Below, piece by piece: positions 16,692-25,181 of a DNA stretch of 64,000 nucleotides (position 1 is the first letter of the stretch; every line of letters begins with the position of its first letter). Origin of the DNA: Novosphingobium sp. PhB57 (GTDB lineage Bacteria > Pseudomonadota > Alphaproteobacteria > Sphingomonadales > Sphingomonadaceae); the NCBI RefSeq assembly GCF_004342985.1, contig NZ_SMBO01000003.1, positions 310,001 through 374,000 on the forward strand, given 5' to 3'. The notes beneath the pieces are model-generated. The model did no database searches, was not told the DNA's origin, and saw only the letters and a program-made list of their open reading frames with translations. The translations under genes were made by a program, and so were the position numbers.

Positions 16692-17903
16692 CTAGCCGTC
16701 CCGGCGCAACCCGGCGACGATCCGCGCAGCCTGGTCCAGACTGTCGTGCATTTCCGCCTCCGGCCTGCCGATCAGCGCGCGCCGCTGCCCGGATATCATG
16801 CTGGAATAGAGCGCGGCATCCAGCGGAGAAATCCGGGCACCCGGCTCCAGCTGCGCCTGAAGCTGCAGCCCGCTGCTCCGGCCGCGCAAGTAGCGAAGCT
16901 GCGGCGCGAAATCGCGAAGTTCCGGATCGCGCGCGACCGCCAGCATCAGCTCCTCCATCGCGGCGAGCCGGCGCGGCTGCGAGGAGAAATCCCGCCAAGC
17001 CGCGGTCCATTCGCTCCGTTCCACTTGCTCCACCGGCCCCTCGCGCGAGACTTCGGTAAGCCGGCGATAGATCGTGTTGAAGGCCGCCCGCACCAGATCT
17101 GCGCTCGTGCGGAAATTGTAGGAGGCCACCCCCAGCGTCACTTCGGCGCGCGCCGCCACCGCGCGGTGAGTCAGCGCGCTTACGCCGCCTTCCTCGACGA
17201 TATCGGCCGCCGCGTCCGAAATCCGGGCCGCAACGCCGTTCTGCGCCGGCACTTCGGGCGCTGAGGCCAGGGCGATCTCACGCGCATGTCGGCGCCACGG
17301 GCCTTCCTCGGCAAGGTTGCCCGACAGCCATTCCCCCCAGCCGGTGCAGAATTCATCGAGCGCCGCGCGGTCGATGGTGCGGTTCCAGCGAATGAGATGG
17401 AACTGCACCGTCGCTTCGAAGACATGTGCCGTCAACGCGGCATATTGGCCGAGCCCTGCGCGCCCGCAGACCTCGCGCCAGAAATCCGCCCAGAGGTCAC
17501 GCCACGAATTGATGGCGACGAGATAGGCTTCGTCGCGCTGGGCAAGCAGATGGCACTGGTTTGCCGCGAAGGCCAGTTCTCTCCGCTCGCCCGTCCAATC
17601 GTCCACCAGCACGGCAAGCGCCCGGGCAATCGATTGCGCTCCAAGGCCTTCCGGCCAACCCGCAAGATCGTCCAGCCGATCGGTGCACCATGTCTGCGCG
17701 GCATCGCGCGCATAGGCCTGGGCCGATTGCAACAACTGTTCCATCGAACCAAAGTGATGATAGATGCTGGAGGTCGGCAGGCCAGTCGCGCGTGAAAGAG
17801 TGCGCGCGGACATCGCGGAATGGCCCTGATTCGCCCAGACGTCCAAGGCAGCCCGGATCAGCTTCTCTTGCGACGAAAACTCTTGAATTTCATGATCTAT
17901 CAC
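16692..17903 (-). CDS. Tandem-domain TetR family transcriptional regulator
   Basis: A 403-residue protein, about twice the usual TetR length. Two complete TetR-type helix-turn-helix regions are visible. The first spans about 14-60 (AMSARTLSRATGLPTSSIYH, then HFGSMEQLL). The second spans about 225-272 (ALTHRAVAARAEVTLGVASY, then NFRTSADLV). Each is followed by a helical ligand/dimerisation-like segment. The recognition helices differ, so the halves probably contact different half-sites or one has drifted. The gene is divergent from the TonB receptor and phosphatase genes across 186 bases, which suggests it represses them in response to the imported compound (inference). Fused double-TetR proteins exist in some actinobacteria and alphaproteobacteria but are uncommon. 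Confidence 0.82.
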   Translation of the reverse strand: MIDHEIQEFSSQEKLIRAALDVWANQGHSAMSARTLSRATGLPTSSIYHHFGSMEQLLQSAQAYARDAAQTWCTDRLDDLAGWPEGLGAQSIARALAVLVDDWTGERRELAFAANQCHLLAQRDEAYLVAINSWRDLWADFWREVCGRAGLGQYAALTAHVFEATVQFHLIRWNRTIDRAALDEFCTGWGEWLSGNLAEEGPWRRHAREIALASAPEVPAQNGVAARISDAAADIVEEGGVSALTHRAVAARAEVTLGVASYNFRTSADLVRAAFNTIYRRLTEVSREGPVEQVERSEWTAAWRDFSSQPRRLAAMEELMLAVARDPELRDFAPQLRYLRGRSSGLQLQAQLEPGARISPLDAALYSSMISGQRRALIGRPEAEMHDSLDQAARIVAGLRRDG

Positions 17904-18089
17904 GTCTTGCCGACAGCCTTGTTCCAGGATCTACGCCAGGCGCGGGCGTGGACTCGATGACTTTGCCATAAGCCTGAATGCGCAGACAAGCGAACCGTTC
18001 CAGCGCCTGTCACGATTCCCAACAAGCGTAACACAGTTGACATACAGACGTTCTAGCCGACGCCTCGTCATCACCATGAGGGTCGTTTC

Positions 18090-20369
18090 ATGTCCGTCCG
18101 CCGCTCTTCCACCTTCCGTTCCATAGCCCTGGCCAGCAGCGCGCTCGGCGCGCTGCTCGCGGCCGGTTCCGCTCACGCCGCCGAAGTCGCCGATGCCGCA
18201 GCCGATGCGGCTGCCGAAAGCGCCGAAGCCGGTTCCGGCCTCACCGACATCATCGTCTCCGCCCAGAAGCGTGAGACGAGCCTTCAGACCACGCCGATCT
18301 CGATCGCGGTGCTGGGCGCCGAGGATCTCCAGAACCGTCACGTCGTCTCGCTCGAATCCCTGGCCGACGGTTCCATCCCCTCGCTGCGCATCGCGCCGAT
18401 GTTCTCGCGCAGCTCGGCCCTCACCGTGGGCATGCGCGGCGTCGGCACCTTGGGTGACGCCAACCAGCCTGCCCGCGACCAGGGTGTCGGCGTCTACATC
18501 GACGGCGTGTTCATGGGCCGTGCACAGGGCCTTGGCTCGGCACTCTACGATGTCGAGCGCATCGAGGTTCTCAAGGGCCCGCAAGGCACGCTTTTCGGCC
18601 GCAACACCGAAGGCGGCGCCATCAGCATCGTCACCAAGAAGCCCAGCGGCGAATTCGGCGCGCGCGCCACGGTTGGCGTCGGCAGCTACGATTCGCGCGA
18701 GGCCGGCCTGCACCTCGACCTGCCGAGCTTCGCCAACATCTCCGTCAAGCTGGACGGCCTGATCACCACTCGCGGCGGCACGGTCGACAATCCGCTGGCC
18801 GGCGAGCACGATTTCAACGCCTACAACAAGAAGGGCCTTCACGCCGCCGTGCTGTGGGAGCCATCCAGCAGCTTCAACGCGCTCTATTCCTTCGACATCT
18901 CGCGCGATGAAACCACGCCTTACTATCTGCAGCTGCTGACCCGCACCACCGGCCCGCTGCTCCAGATGCAGTCGGATCGCGCCAAGACCGCCAATATCGG
19001 CGTGCCGCAGCCCTGGGCGCTCGGCAAGACGCACGGCCACTTGCTCACGCTCGACTGGACGGTTTCACCCGAACTCGAAATCAAGTCGATCAGTTCCTAT
19101 CGCCAGCTCACCCAGACCCAGAACGACAACGGTTCCAGCAACCTCGGCGTCTTCATCCCGGGCTATAGCAACAACACCAATTTCGCCCGCTTCAGCCTCG
19201 CCGACGTCTGGCAGAAGCAGTATAGCCAGGAAGTGCAGCTCATCGGCACCATGGAGCAGCTGAACTTCGTGGTCGGCGGTTTCTACTATCACGAGAAGGT
19301 GAGCGATAACGCCTGGACGCCTTACACCAACAAGTGGAACGCGGACGGCACCAGCTACACCATTCTCCCCACGCCGACGTCCTCGATCCCCTTCCCCGAT
19401 CGCGCCAGCCATGCAGTCACGGAGAGCATCGGCGTCTTCGGCCAGGCGACGTATACGCCGGCCATGCTGGACGACCGCGTCCACCTCACGGCCGGCGGAC
19501 GCTTCACGCATGACAAGAAGACCGGCGCTCTCGACGAAGTGAACGGCGTCGCCACGAACTATACGCTGGACGGCTCCTGGGATCGCTTCGACCCGATGGT
19601 GAACCTTGCGTTCGACGTGACCCAGGACGTGCACGTCTACGGCAAGTGGAGCACCGGCTACAAGGCAGGCGGCGCGAACAGCCGTTCGCTTACCTATCGC
19701 AAGTTCGACCCGGAATCGGTCTCCACGTTCGAGATCGGCGCGAAGACCGAGTTCTTCGACAATCATGCCCGCTTCAACGTCGCGGCCTACACGTCCGCCT
19801 ACAAGGACATGCAGATCGACTTCATCGCGCCGGTCCTGAACACCACCCGCACGACGCTGGAAACCACCAACGCCAGCGGCAATGGCCGGATCAAGGGCAT
19901 CGAGGCCGACCTCACGATCACGCCGTTCCAGGGCCTGACACTCACCGGCTCCTATGCCTATACCGACGTCCATCTGCCGCCGGCGCCGAACCCCTTCAAC
20001 GGCGACGCACTGACCCGAGTCTATGCCGTCTACACGCCGAGCCATGCCGCCAGCGCCGCGATCGACTACGAACTGCCGGTGGCCGACGCCATGCTGCGCT
20101 TCCACCTCGACGGCAACTACGCCACCGGTCAGTACTCGATGGCCAGCGATCCCACCAAGACCGGATCGTCCTTCATCGTCAACGGCCGCGTCGCCCTTGC
20201 CGACATCCGCATGGCGAGCGGACCGAACCTGGAACTCTCGGTCTGGGCGCGCAACCTGTTCAACGAGGCCTATACGTTCGTGAAGGCCAATGGCGGTTCC
20301 TCGCTCGGCTACTACGGGATCTTCAACGATCCGCGCACCGTCGGCGTCTCCGCGACCGTCAAGTACTAA
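18090..20369 (+). CDS. TonB-dependent outer membrane receptor
   Basis: A 759-residue protein with a signal peptide (cleavage near AHA, residue 30), a TonB-box-like region (LTDIIVSAQKRE, 51-62), a plug domain to about residue 170 (IDGVFMGRAQGLGSALYDVE, IEVLKGPQGTLFGRNTEGGA) and a 22-strand-type barrel ending in SATVKY. GAGGG lies seven bases before the ATG. The QGTLFGRN signature is common in sphingomonad receptors for organic compounds and siderophores. The gene is followed 23 bases later by an exported phosphatase and lies opposite the tandem TetR gene, so the three may form one uptake unit. The ligand is unknown; a phosphorylated compound is a reasonable guess from the neighbour. Confidence 0.88.
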   Translation: MSVRRSSTFRSIALASSALGALLAAGSAHAAEVADAAADAAAESAEAGSGLTDIIVSAQKRETSLQTTPISIAVLGAEDLQNRHVVSLESLADGSIPSLRIAPMFSRSSALTVGMRGVGTLGDANQPARDQGVGVYIDGVFMGRAQGLGSALYDVERIEVLKGPQGTLFGRNTEGGAISIVTKKPSGEFGARATVGVGSYDSREAGLHLDLPSFANISVKLDGLITTRGGTVDNPLAGEHDFNAYNKKGLHAAVLWEPSSSFNALYSFDISRDETTPYYLQLLTRTTGPLLQMQSDRAKTANIGVPQPWALGKTHGHLLTLDWTVSPELEIKSISSYRQLTQTQNDNGSSNLGVFIPGYSNNTNFARFSLADVWQKQYSQEVQLIGTMEQLNFVVGGFYYHEKVSDNAWTPYTNKWNADGTSYTILPTPTSSIPFPDRASHAVTESIGVFGQATYTPAMLDDRVHLTAGGRFTHDKKTGALDEVNGVATNYTLDGSWDRFDPMVNLAFDVTQDVHVYGKWSTGYKAGGANSRSLTYRKFDPESVSTFEIGAKTEFFDNHARFNVAAYTSAYKDMQIDFIAPVLNTTRTTLETTNASGNGRIKGIEADLTITPFQGLTLTGSYAYTDVHLPPAPNPFNGDALTRVYAVYTPSHAASAAIDYELPVADAMLRFHLDGNYATGQYSMASDPTKTGSSFIVNGRVALADIRMASGPNLELSVWARNLFNEAYTFVKANGGSSLGYYGIFNDPRTVGVSATVKY

Positions 20370-20391
20370 GCTCAAGACATTGGAAAAGAAC

Positions 20392-21270
20392 ATGAACTGG
20401 CGTTTCCCCGCCGGCGCCCTGATCGCGCTCGGCCTGTTCGCTCAGCCGGCACTCCAAGCAGCGGCGAAAGTCGCAGCGCCGGCTCCTGCCGCTGAAACGG
20501 CGCATCAGCGCCTCCTGCCGCTGGAAGGCGGCCGCAACTTCCGCGACCTCGGCGGCTATCGCACTGCCGATGGCCACACCGTGAAGTGGGGCCTGCTGTT
20601 CCGCTCGGGTTCGATGGTGGACCTGACGGCGCAGGATCTGGGCTATCTGAACAAGCTGGGCATCCGAACGATCTGCGACTACCGCGACCGGGGCGAGCGC
20701 AAGGCCGAGCCGATGCCCTGGGCCGCCGGCACCGGCCCCACGATCTTCGCCGACGACTACGACGGCATGGCGGTCGGCCTCATGCCCAAGGACATGAGCA
20801 AGATCACACCGGAAGCGGCCACGGCTGTCATGACCAAAACCTACCCGGCGATGCTCAAGACTTTCGCGCCGCAGTTCAAACGGATGTTCGCGCAGCTCCT
20901 GGCGGGCAACGCCCCGCTGGCGTTCAACTGCTCGGCAGGCAAGGACCGCACCGGCGTATCGTCCGCTCTCCTGCTCACCGCGCTCGGCGTGCCGCGCGAA
21001 ACGGTGATCCAGGACTACCTGCTCACCAACCAATATCTTCCTGCCGCGCTTGCCAAGGCCAAGACCGGCGCCAGTGCTGCCACGGGGCAGGCTTTCCTGT
21101 CGCTGCCACCGGCCGTGCAAGCCGCCTTCATGAAGGCCGACCGGGCCTATATCGAAGCGGCGTTCAAGGCGCTCGACGCCCATCGGGGCGGCGCCATGGG
21201 CTACCTCAAGGACGAAATGGGTCTCGACAAGCCGCAGATCGCCAAGCTGCGCGCGGCCTATCTGGACTGA
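20392..21270 (+). CDS. Exported tyrosine/lipid phosphatase, IphP/LipA-like (CX5R)
   Basis: A protein of 292 residues with a signal peptide (MNWRFPAGALIALGLFAQPA). The CX5R active-site loop is C180-S-A-G-K-D-R186-T-G. The Lys-Asp inside the loop is the hallmark of the IphP/MptpB/LipA group, which acts on phosphotyrosine and phosphoinositides. NFRDLGGYRTADG (49-61) and FRSG (70-73) are further family signatures. It begins 23 bases after the receptor stop and probably shares its transcript. As an exported enzyme it could dephosphorylate an imported ligand in the periplasm, which is inference from context. Confidence 0.85.
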   Translation: MNWRFPAGALIALGLFAQPALQAAAKVAAPAPAAETAHQRLLPLEGGRNFRDLGGYRTADGHTVKWGLLFRSGSMVDLTAQDLGYLNKLGIRTICDYRDRGERKAEPMPWAAGTGPTIFADDYDGMAVGLMPKDMSKITPEAATAVMTKTYPAMLKTFAPQFKRMFAQLLAGNAPLAFNCSAGKDRTGVSSALLLTALGVPRETVIQDYLLTNQYLPAALAKAKTGASAATGQAFLSLPPAVQAAFMKADRAYIEAAFKALDAHRGGAMGYLKDEMGLDKPQIAKLRAAYLD

Positions 21271-21279
21271 GCATGAAAA

Positions 21280-21314
21280 GGGTCGGCGCGGTCACTGCAT
21301 CGCGCCGATCCTTT
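21280..21314 (+). terminator. Probable terminator after phosphatase gene
   Basis: An 11-bp stem with one G-T pair (GGGTCGGCGCG / CGCGCCGATCC) around a 10-base loop is followed by a short T-rich stretch. It begins 10 bases after the phosphatase stop and overlaps the 3' end of the convergent cobA gene, so part of it is coding on the other strand. Confidence 0.5.
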
Positions 21315-22104
21315 CCCTTACCACCTGCAAAGGCACATCGCGCGCCGCCACGGCCTCGCCGATGAGCAGCAGAGTCGGATCGTCATCGCTGATCGCGGCG
21401 ACAAGGAAGGCCAGCGCCGAGAGCCTGCCGCGGATCATGCGTTCGTTTGGCAGCGAGACATTGACCGCGATCATCACCGGCGTATCCGGATGGCGCCCCG
21501 CGGCGATCAGCGAGCGGCTGATCTCACCCGCCGCCGCACGGCCCATGTAGACGCCCAGGGTGCCGCCCGGCCGGGCCAGCGTTTCCCAATCGAGCTTCAG
21601 GGCCTCGCCCGCCTTGAGGTGCGCCGTCACCAGCGTCAGCCCGCGCGCCACGCCGCGCAAGGTGAGCGAGGCCAGCCCGCTCGCCGCCGCCGCGCTGGCG
21701 GTGGTGATGCCGGGACAGATACGCACCGGAATGCCCGCTGCCATGAGATGATCCATCTCCTCGGCCGAGCGCCCGAATATCGAGGGATCGCCGCCCTTAA
21801 GCCGCACCACGCGCTTGCCGGCCTGCGCCGCCTCCAGCAGCAGATCGTTGATCGAGCCTTGCGCCTTGCTGTGCCGGCCCGATCGCTTGCCCACGCTCAC
21901 CCGCTCGGTTCCGGCCGGGATCAGGTCCAGCACGCCGGGTCCGACGAGGGCGTCGACGAAGACGACGTCCGCCGCCTCGATCAGCTTCTGGGCCTTGCGC
22001 GTGAGCAGGTCCGGGTCCCCCGGCCCGGCCCCGACGAGCCAGACCTCGCCCCGCTCGATCAGATGGGCCCTGACGGGATTGCCCCCCATGGGATCGCCCG
22101 CCAT
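21292..22104 (-). CDS. cobA: Uroporphyrinogen-III C-methyltransferase (SUMT)
   Basis: A 270-residue SAM-dependent methyltransferase that makes precorrin-2, the precursor of siroheme. Family signatures are VWLVGAGPGDPDLLTRKA (21-38), VVFVDALV, VVRLKGGDPSIFGR and PVRICPGITTASAAAA. It lacks the siroheme-synthase N-terminal part of CysG, so it is the single-domain form. The ATG overlaps the nirD stop (ATGA), which places it in the nitrite reductase operon. That fits its role, because NirB carries siroheme. Precorrin-2 dehydrogenase/ferrochelatase activity must be encoded elsewhere. Confidence 0.92.
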   Translation of the reverse strand: MAGDPMGGNPVRAHLIERGEVWLVGAGPGDPDLLTRKAQKLIEAADVVFVDALVGPGVLDLIPAGTERVSVGKRSGRHSKAQGSINDLLLEAAQAGKRVVRLKGGDPSIFGRSAEEMDHLMAAGIPVRICPGITTASAAAASGLASLTLRGVARGLTLVTAHLKAGEALKLDWETLARPGGTLGVYMGRAAAGEISRSLIAAGRHPDTPVMIAVNVSLPNERMIRGRLSALAFLVAAISDDDPTLLLIGEAVAARDVPLQVVRERIGAMQ

Positions 22105-22439
22105 CAGGCCGCGACCCGCAAGCTTTCCGGGTGGGCGATCAGGATGCGCTCACCTTCAAGGCGCACGGCAATCGTCGGCGTGCAGCCCTTGTCCTCGCCC
22201 TGGGCCTCGCCGCTGGCGAGTGCGATGTTCCAGTTGTGGAGCGGGCAGGCAACCGAGTGGCCATGGACGATGCCCTGGCTGAGCGGCCCCTTCTTGTGCG
22301 GGCATTCGTTGACGAGCGCGAAGACCTTGTCGTCGCCGGTGCGGAAAACCGCGATTTCCTTTTCGCCCGCGATCTGCACGGTGCGCGCCCCGCGCAGGGG
22401 AATGTCGGACAGGGTGCCGATGTCGATCCAGTCGTTCAT
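22104..22439 (-). CDS. nirD: Nitrite reductase (NADH) small subunit, Rieske type
   Basis: A 111-residue protein with a complete Rieske [2Fe-2S] motif: C46-P-H48 and C65-x2-H68 (NECPHKKGPLSQG, then ACPLHNW). Enterobacterial NirD has lost these ligands, so this is the cluster-binding, assimilatory-type subunit. It associates with NirB to reduce nitrite to ammonium in the cytoplasm. It starts five bases after the nirB stop and overlaps cobA by four bases, forming a tight operon. Confidence 0.92.
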   Translation of the reverse strand: MNDWIDIGTLSDIPLRGARTVQIAGEKEIAVFRTGDDKVFALVNECPHKKGPLSQGIVHGHSVACPLHNWNIALASGEAQGEDKGCTPTIAVRLEGERILIAHPESLRVAA

Positions 22440-22444
22440 ATGCG

Positions 22445-24961
22445 TTACTCCGCTGCCGCCAGTTCCTGGGGTGCCAAAGGTTCAAGGTGCTGATGCAGTT
22501 CGGCCTTGTGACCCGCCGCGCGTTCGGCCCAAGGGTCTTCCTGGCTGAAGCTCTGCGAGTAGAGGAAGCGGACGCGCAGTTCTTCGCGGCCGGTGTCGTC
22601 CTCGACGATCCGCTGCCTGATGTATTCCACGCCGACGCGCTCGATCCACGGCGCGGTGCGCTCAAGATAACGCGCTTCCTCGCGGTAGAGCTGGGTGAAG
22701 GCGGCGCAGTAATCGAGCGCCTCCTGCTCGGTCGCGACCTTGCAGAGGAAGTCGGTGGCGCGCACGTGAATGCCGCCGTTGCCGCCGACATGGAGTTCGT
22801 AGCCCGAGTCCACGCAGACCACGCCGAAGTCCTTGATCGTCGCCTCGGCGCAATTGCGCGGGCAGCCCGAGACCGCGATCTTGAACTTGTGCGGCATCCA
22901 GGATCCCCAGGTCATACGCTCGGTCTTCACGCCCAGCCCGGTAGAGTCCTGCGTGCCGAAGCGGCACCATTCGGAGCCTACGCAGGTCTTCACCGTGCGC
23001 AGCGACTTGCCATAGGCATGGCCCGAAACCATTCCGGCCGCGTTGAGATCGGCCCAGACGGCGGGCAGGTCTTCCTTCTTGATGCCGAAGATGTCGAGCC
23101 GCTGGCCGCCGGTCACTTTCACCATCGGCGCGTCGTACTTCTCCACCACGTCGGCAATCGCGCGCAGTTCGCGCGGGTTGGTAAGGCCGCCCCACATGCG
23201 CGGGACCACCGAATAGGTGCCGTCCTTCTGGATATTGGCGTGCATGCGCTCGTTGACGAAGCGGCTCTGCTGGTCGTCCACATATTCGCCGGGCAGCGCG
23301 CAGAGCAGGTAGTAGTTGAGCGCCGGACGGCAGGAAGAGCAGCCGTCGGGCGTCGACCAGTGGAGCTTGTGCATCACTTCGGGGATCGACTTCATGTGCT
23401 GCGCCACGATCTCGCGCCGAACGTCGTCATGAGTGAAGCTGGTGCACTTGCACATCGTCTTCGGGCCGGACTTGACCTCTTCGCCCAGGCTCAGCGCCAG
23501 CAGGCTTTCGACAAGGCCGGTGCAGGAACCGCAGCTGGCCGAGGCCTTGCAAGTGCCGCGCACGGCATCGAGGCTGCATGCGCCCGCCGCGATCGAGGCC
23601 GCGACCTGCCCCTTGGACACGCCGTTGCAGCCGCAGATCTCGGCATCGTCAGGCAGCGCCGCGACCGCCGCCAGCGGGTCGGCGCTGCCGCCTGAAGCGA
23701 AGGCCTGGCCAAGAATGAGGAGGTCGCGGATTTCCGAGACGTCCTCGCCCTTCTTGAGCAGATCGAAGTACAAGTTTCCATCCGCCGTATCGCCGTAGAG
23801 CACCGCGCCGACGACCTTGCCGTCCTTCACGACCACGCGCTTGTAGACCCCGCGCGAGGCGTCGCGCAGCACGATGTCCTCGCAGCCCTCGCCGCCCGAG
23901 AAGTCGCCCGCCGAGAACACGTCGAGCCCGGCGACCTTCAGCTTGGTGGACGTGACCGAGCCGCGATAGCCGCTGTGCCGGTCGGTCAGGCCGTCAGCCA
24001 GGCTGCGGCACATGTCCCAGAGCGGCGCGACGAGGCCGTAGACGTTGCCGTCATGCTCCACGCATTCGCCCACCGCCAGGACGTGCGGGTCGCTGGTGAC
24101 CATGTGGTCATCGACCTTGATCCCCCTGCCCACGTCGAGGCCCGCCTCGCGCGCCAGTGCCGTGGAGGGACGGATGCCCACCGCCATGACGACGAGGCTG
24201 GCCGGGATCTCGCGCCCGTCCTTCAGGCGCACGCCTTCGACTTTGCCTTCGCCCATGATCTCGGCAGTGTCCGCGCCGGTCAGGATGGTCTGGCCGCGCG
24301 CTTCGAGCGCGCTCTTGAGCAACCAGCCCGCCGCTTCGTCGAGCTGCCGCTCCATCAGCGTGGGCATGAGGTGGATCACGGTGACTTTCATGCCCCGCAG
24401 GGTCAGGCCGTGCGCGGCCTCAAGGCCGAGCAGCCCCCCGCCGATCACCACCGCGTCGCCGCCGTCCGCTGCGGCTTCGAGCATGGTGTCCACGTCCTTC
24501 ATGTCGCGGAAGGAGATGACGCCGGGCAGGTCCTTGCCGGGAACCGGGATGATGAACGGATCGGAGCCGGTGGCGATCAACAGTCGGTCGTAGCGAACCT
24601 TGCGGCCCGACTGCGCGGTGACGGTCCGCCCCGGACGGTCGATGGTGACGACGGGATCGGACGTGACCAGCTCGATGCCGTTCTCATCATACCATTCGCG
24701 CGTGTTGATGACGATCTGGTCGAAGGTCTTCTCACCCGCCAGCACCGGCGAGAGCATGATGCGGTTGTAATTCACATGCGGCTCGGCGCCGAAGATGGTG
24801 ACGCGGTAGCGCCCCGCGTCGCGTGCCAGCAGTTCCTCCACCGCGCGGCACCCGGCCATGCCGTTTCCGACCACCACCAGATGTTCGCGCACATCGGCCG
24901 AAGGCACGATAAGCGCGGTCTCATAGTCCGTCGAACGCTCGATCCCGTCCTGAAATTCCAT
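22445..24961 (-). CDS. nirB: Nitrite reductase (NADH) large subunit
   Basis: An 838-residue subunit with the usual order of modules. First is an N-terminal FAD/NADH oxidoreductase domain (VVGNGMAGCRAVEELL, then GGGLLGLEAAHGL). Next is a BFD-like [2Fe-2S] segment at about 440-490 (ICGCNGVSKGQV, then CKASASCGSCTGLV). Last is the siroheme/[4Fe-4S] reductase half with CVGSEWCRFG near 659 and SGCPRNCAEATIKDFG. It transfers six electrons from NADH to nitrite to give ammonium. A 220-base leader precedes it with two hairpins and an intrinsic terminator, indicating NasT control. The nitrate reductase gene that often follows nirD is absent here. Confidence 0.95.
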   Translation of the reverse strand: MEFQDGIERSTDYETALIVPSADVREHLVVVGNGMAGCRAVEELLARDAGRYRVTIFGAEPHVNYNRIMLSPVLAGEKTFDQIVINTREWYDENGIELVTSDPVVTIDRPGRTVTAQSGRKVRYDRLLIATGSDPFIIPVPGKDLPGVISFRDMKDVDTMLEAAADGGDAVVIGGGLLGLEAAHGLTLRGMKVTVIHLMPTLMERQLDEAAGWLLKSALEARGQTILTGADTAEIMGEGKVEGVRLKDGREIPASLVVMAVGIRPSTALAREAGLDVGRGIKVDDHMVTSDPHVLAVGECVEHDGNVYGLVAPLWDMCRSLADGLTDRHSGYRGSVTSTKLKVAGLDVFSAGDFSGGEGCEDIVLRDASRGVYKRVVVKDGKVVGAVLYGDTADGNLYFDLLKKGEDVSEIRDLLILGQAFASGGSADPLAAVAALPDDAEICGCNGVSKGQVAASIAAGACSLDAVRGTCKASASCGSCTGLVESLLALSLGEEVKSGPKTMCKCTSFTHDDVRREIVAQHMKSIPEVMHKLHWSTPDGCSSCRPALNYYLLCALPGEYVDDQQSRFVNERMHANIQKDGTYSVVPRMWGGLTNPRELRAIADVVEKYDAPMVKVTGGQRLDIFGIKKEDLPAVWADLNAAGMVSGHAYGKSLRTVKTCVGSEWCRFGTQDSTGLGVKTERMTWGSWMPHKFKIAVSGCPRNCAEATIKDFGVVCVDSGYELHVGGNGGIHVRATDFLCKVATEQEALDYCAAFTQLYREEARYLERTAPWIERVGVEYIRQRIVEDDTGREELRVRFLYSQSFSQEDPWAERAAGHKAELHQHLEPLAPQELAAAE

Positions 24962-24986
24962 CCCCGTGACTCCAGAAAACTGAGGG

Positions 24987-25051
24987 AGAAAAAGAAAAAG
25001 GCCGCCATCCGGACCCTCGGTTCGAAAACCGAAAGTCTGGATGGCGGCCTT
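24987..25051 (-). terminator. Conditional terminator in the nirB leader
   Basis: On the minus strand a 13-bp perfect stem (AAGGCCGCCATCC / GGATGGCGGCCTT) encloses a shorter inner hairpin and is followed by a U-rich run (TTTTTCTTTTTC). It ends about 25 bases before the nirB start codon, so by itself it would block nirB transcription. The tandem hairpins just upstream make it a candidate for NasT-regulated antitermination. Confidence 0.85.
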
Positions 25052-25105
25052 GCCATCATTCGCGCTTCTGCGGCCCGTCAGTGGATCGCATCGGCTATGG
25101 TTTGG

Positions 25106-25156
25106 AAGGACAGCGTCGTCCTTTGCACTGCACCATACGGCTAAACGGCATGGTGC
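25106..25156 (-). promoter_or_regulatory. Tandem hairpins, candidate NasT/ANTAR-binding RNA of nirB
   Basis: In minus-strand RNA the first hairpin covers 25156-25130, with stem GCACCAT / ATGGTGC extendable by a G-U and a C-G pair. The second covers 25123-25106, with stem AAGGAC / GTCCTT and the six-base loop GACGCT. They are six bases apart and about 55 bases before the terminator. This is the two-hairpin layout of ANTAR-responsive leaders. The second loop has G at position 4 as in the consensus but G, not A, at position 1, so the match is partial. Confidence 0.65.
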
Positions 25157-25181
25157 TCAAGCGATTCCGTCGCGCCAGGGG

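Noticed and set aside
18037..18065. TTGACA at 18037 as a -35 box for the first TonB receptor
   Set aside because: No plausible -10 element follows at 16-18 bases, so it is not reported as a promoter.
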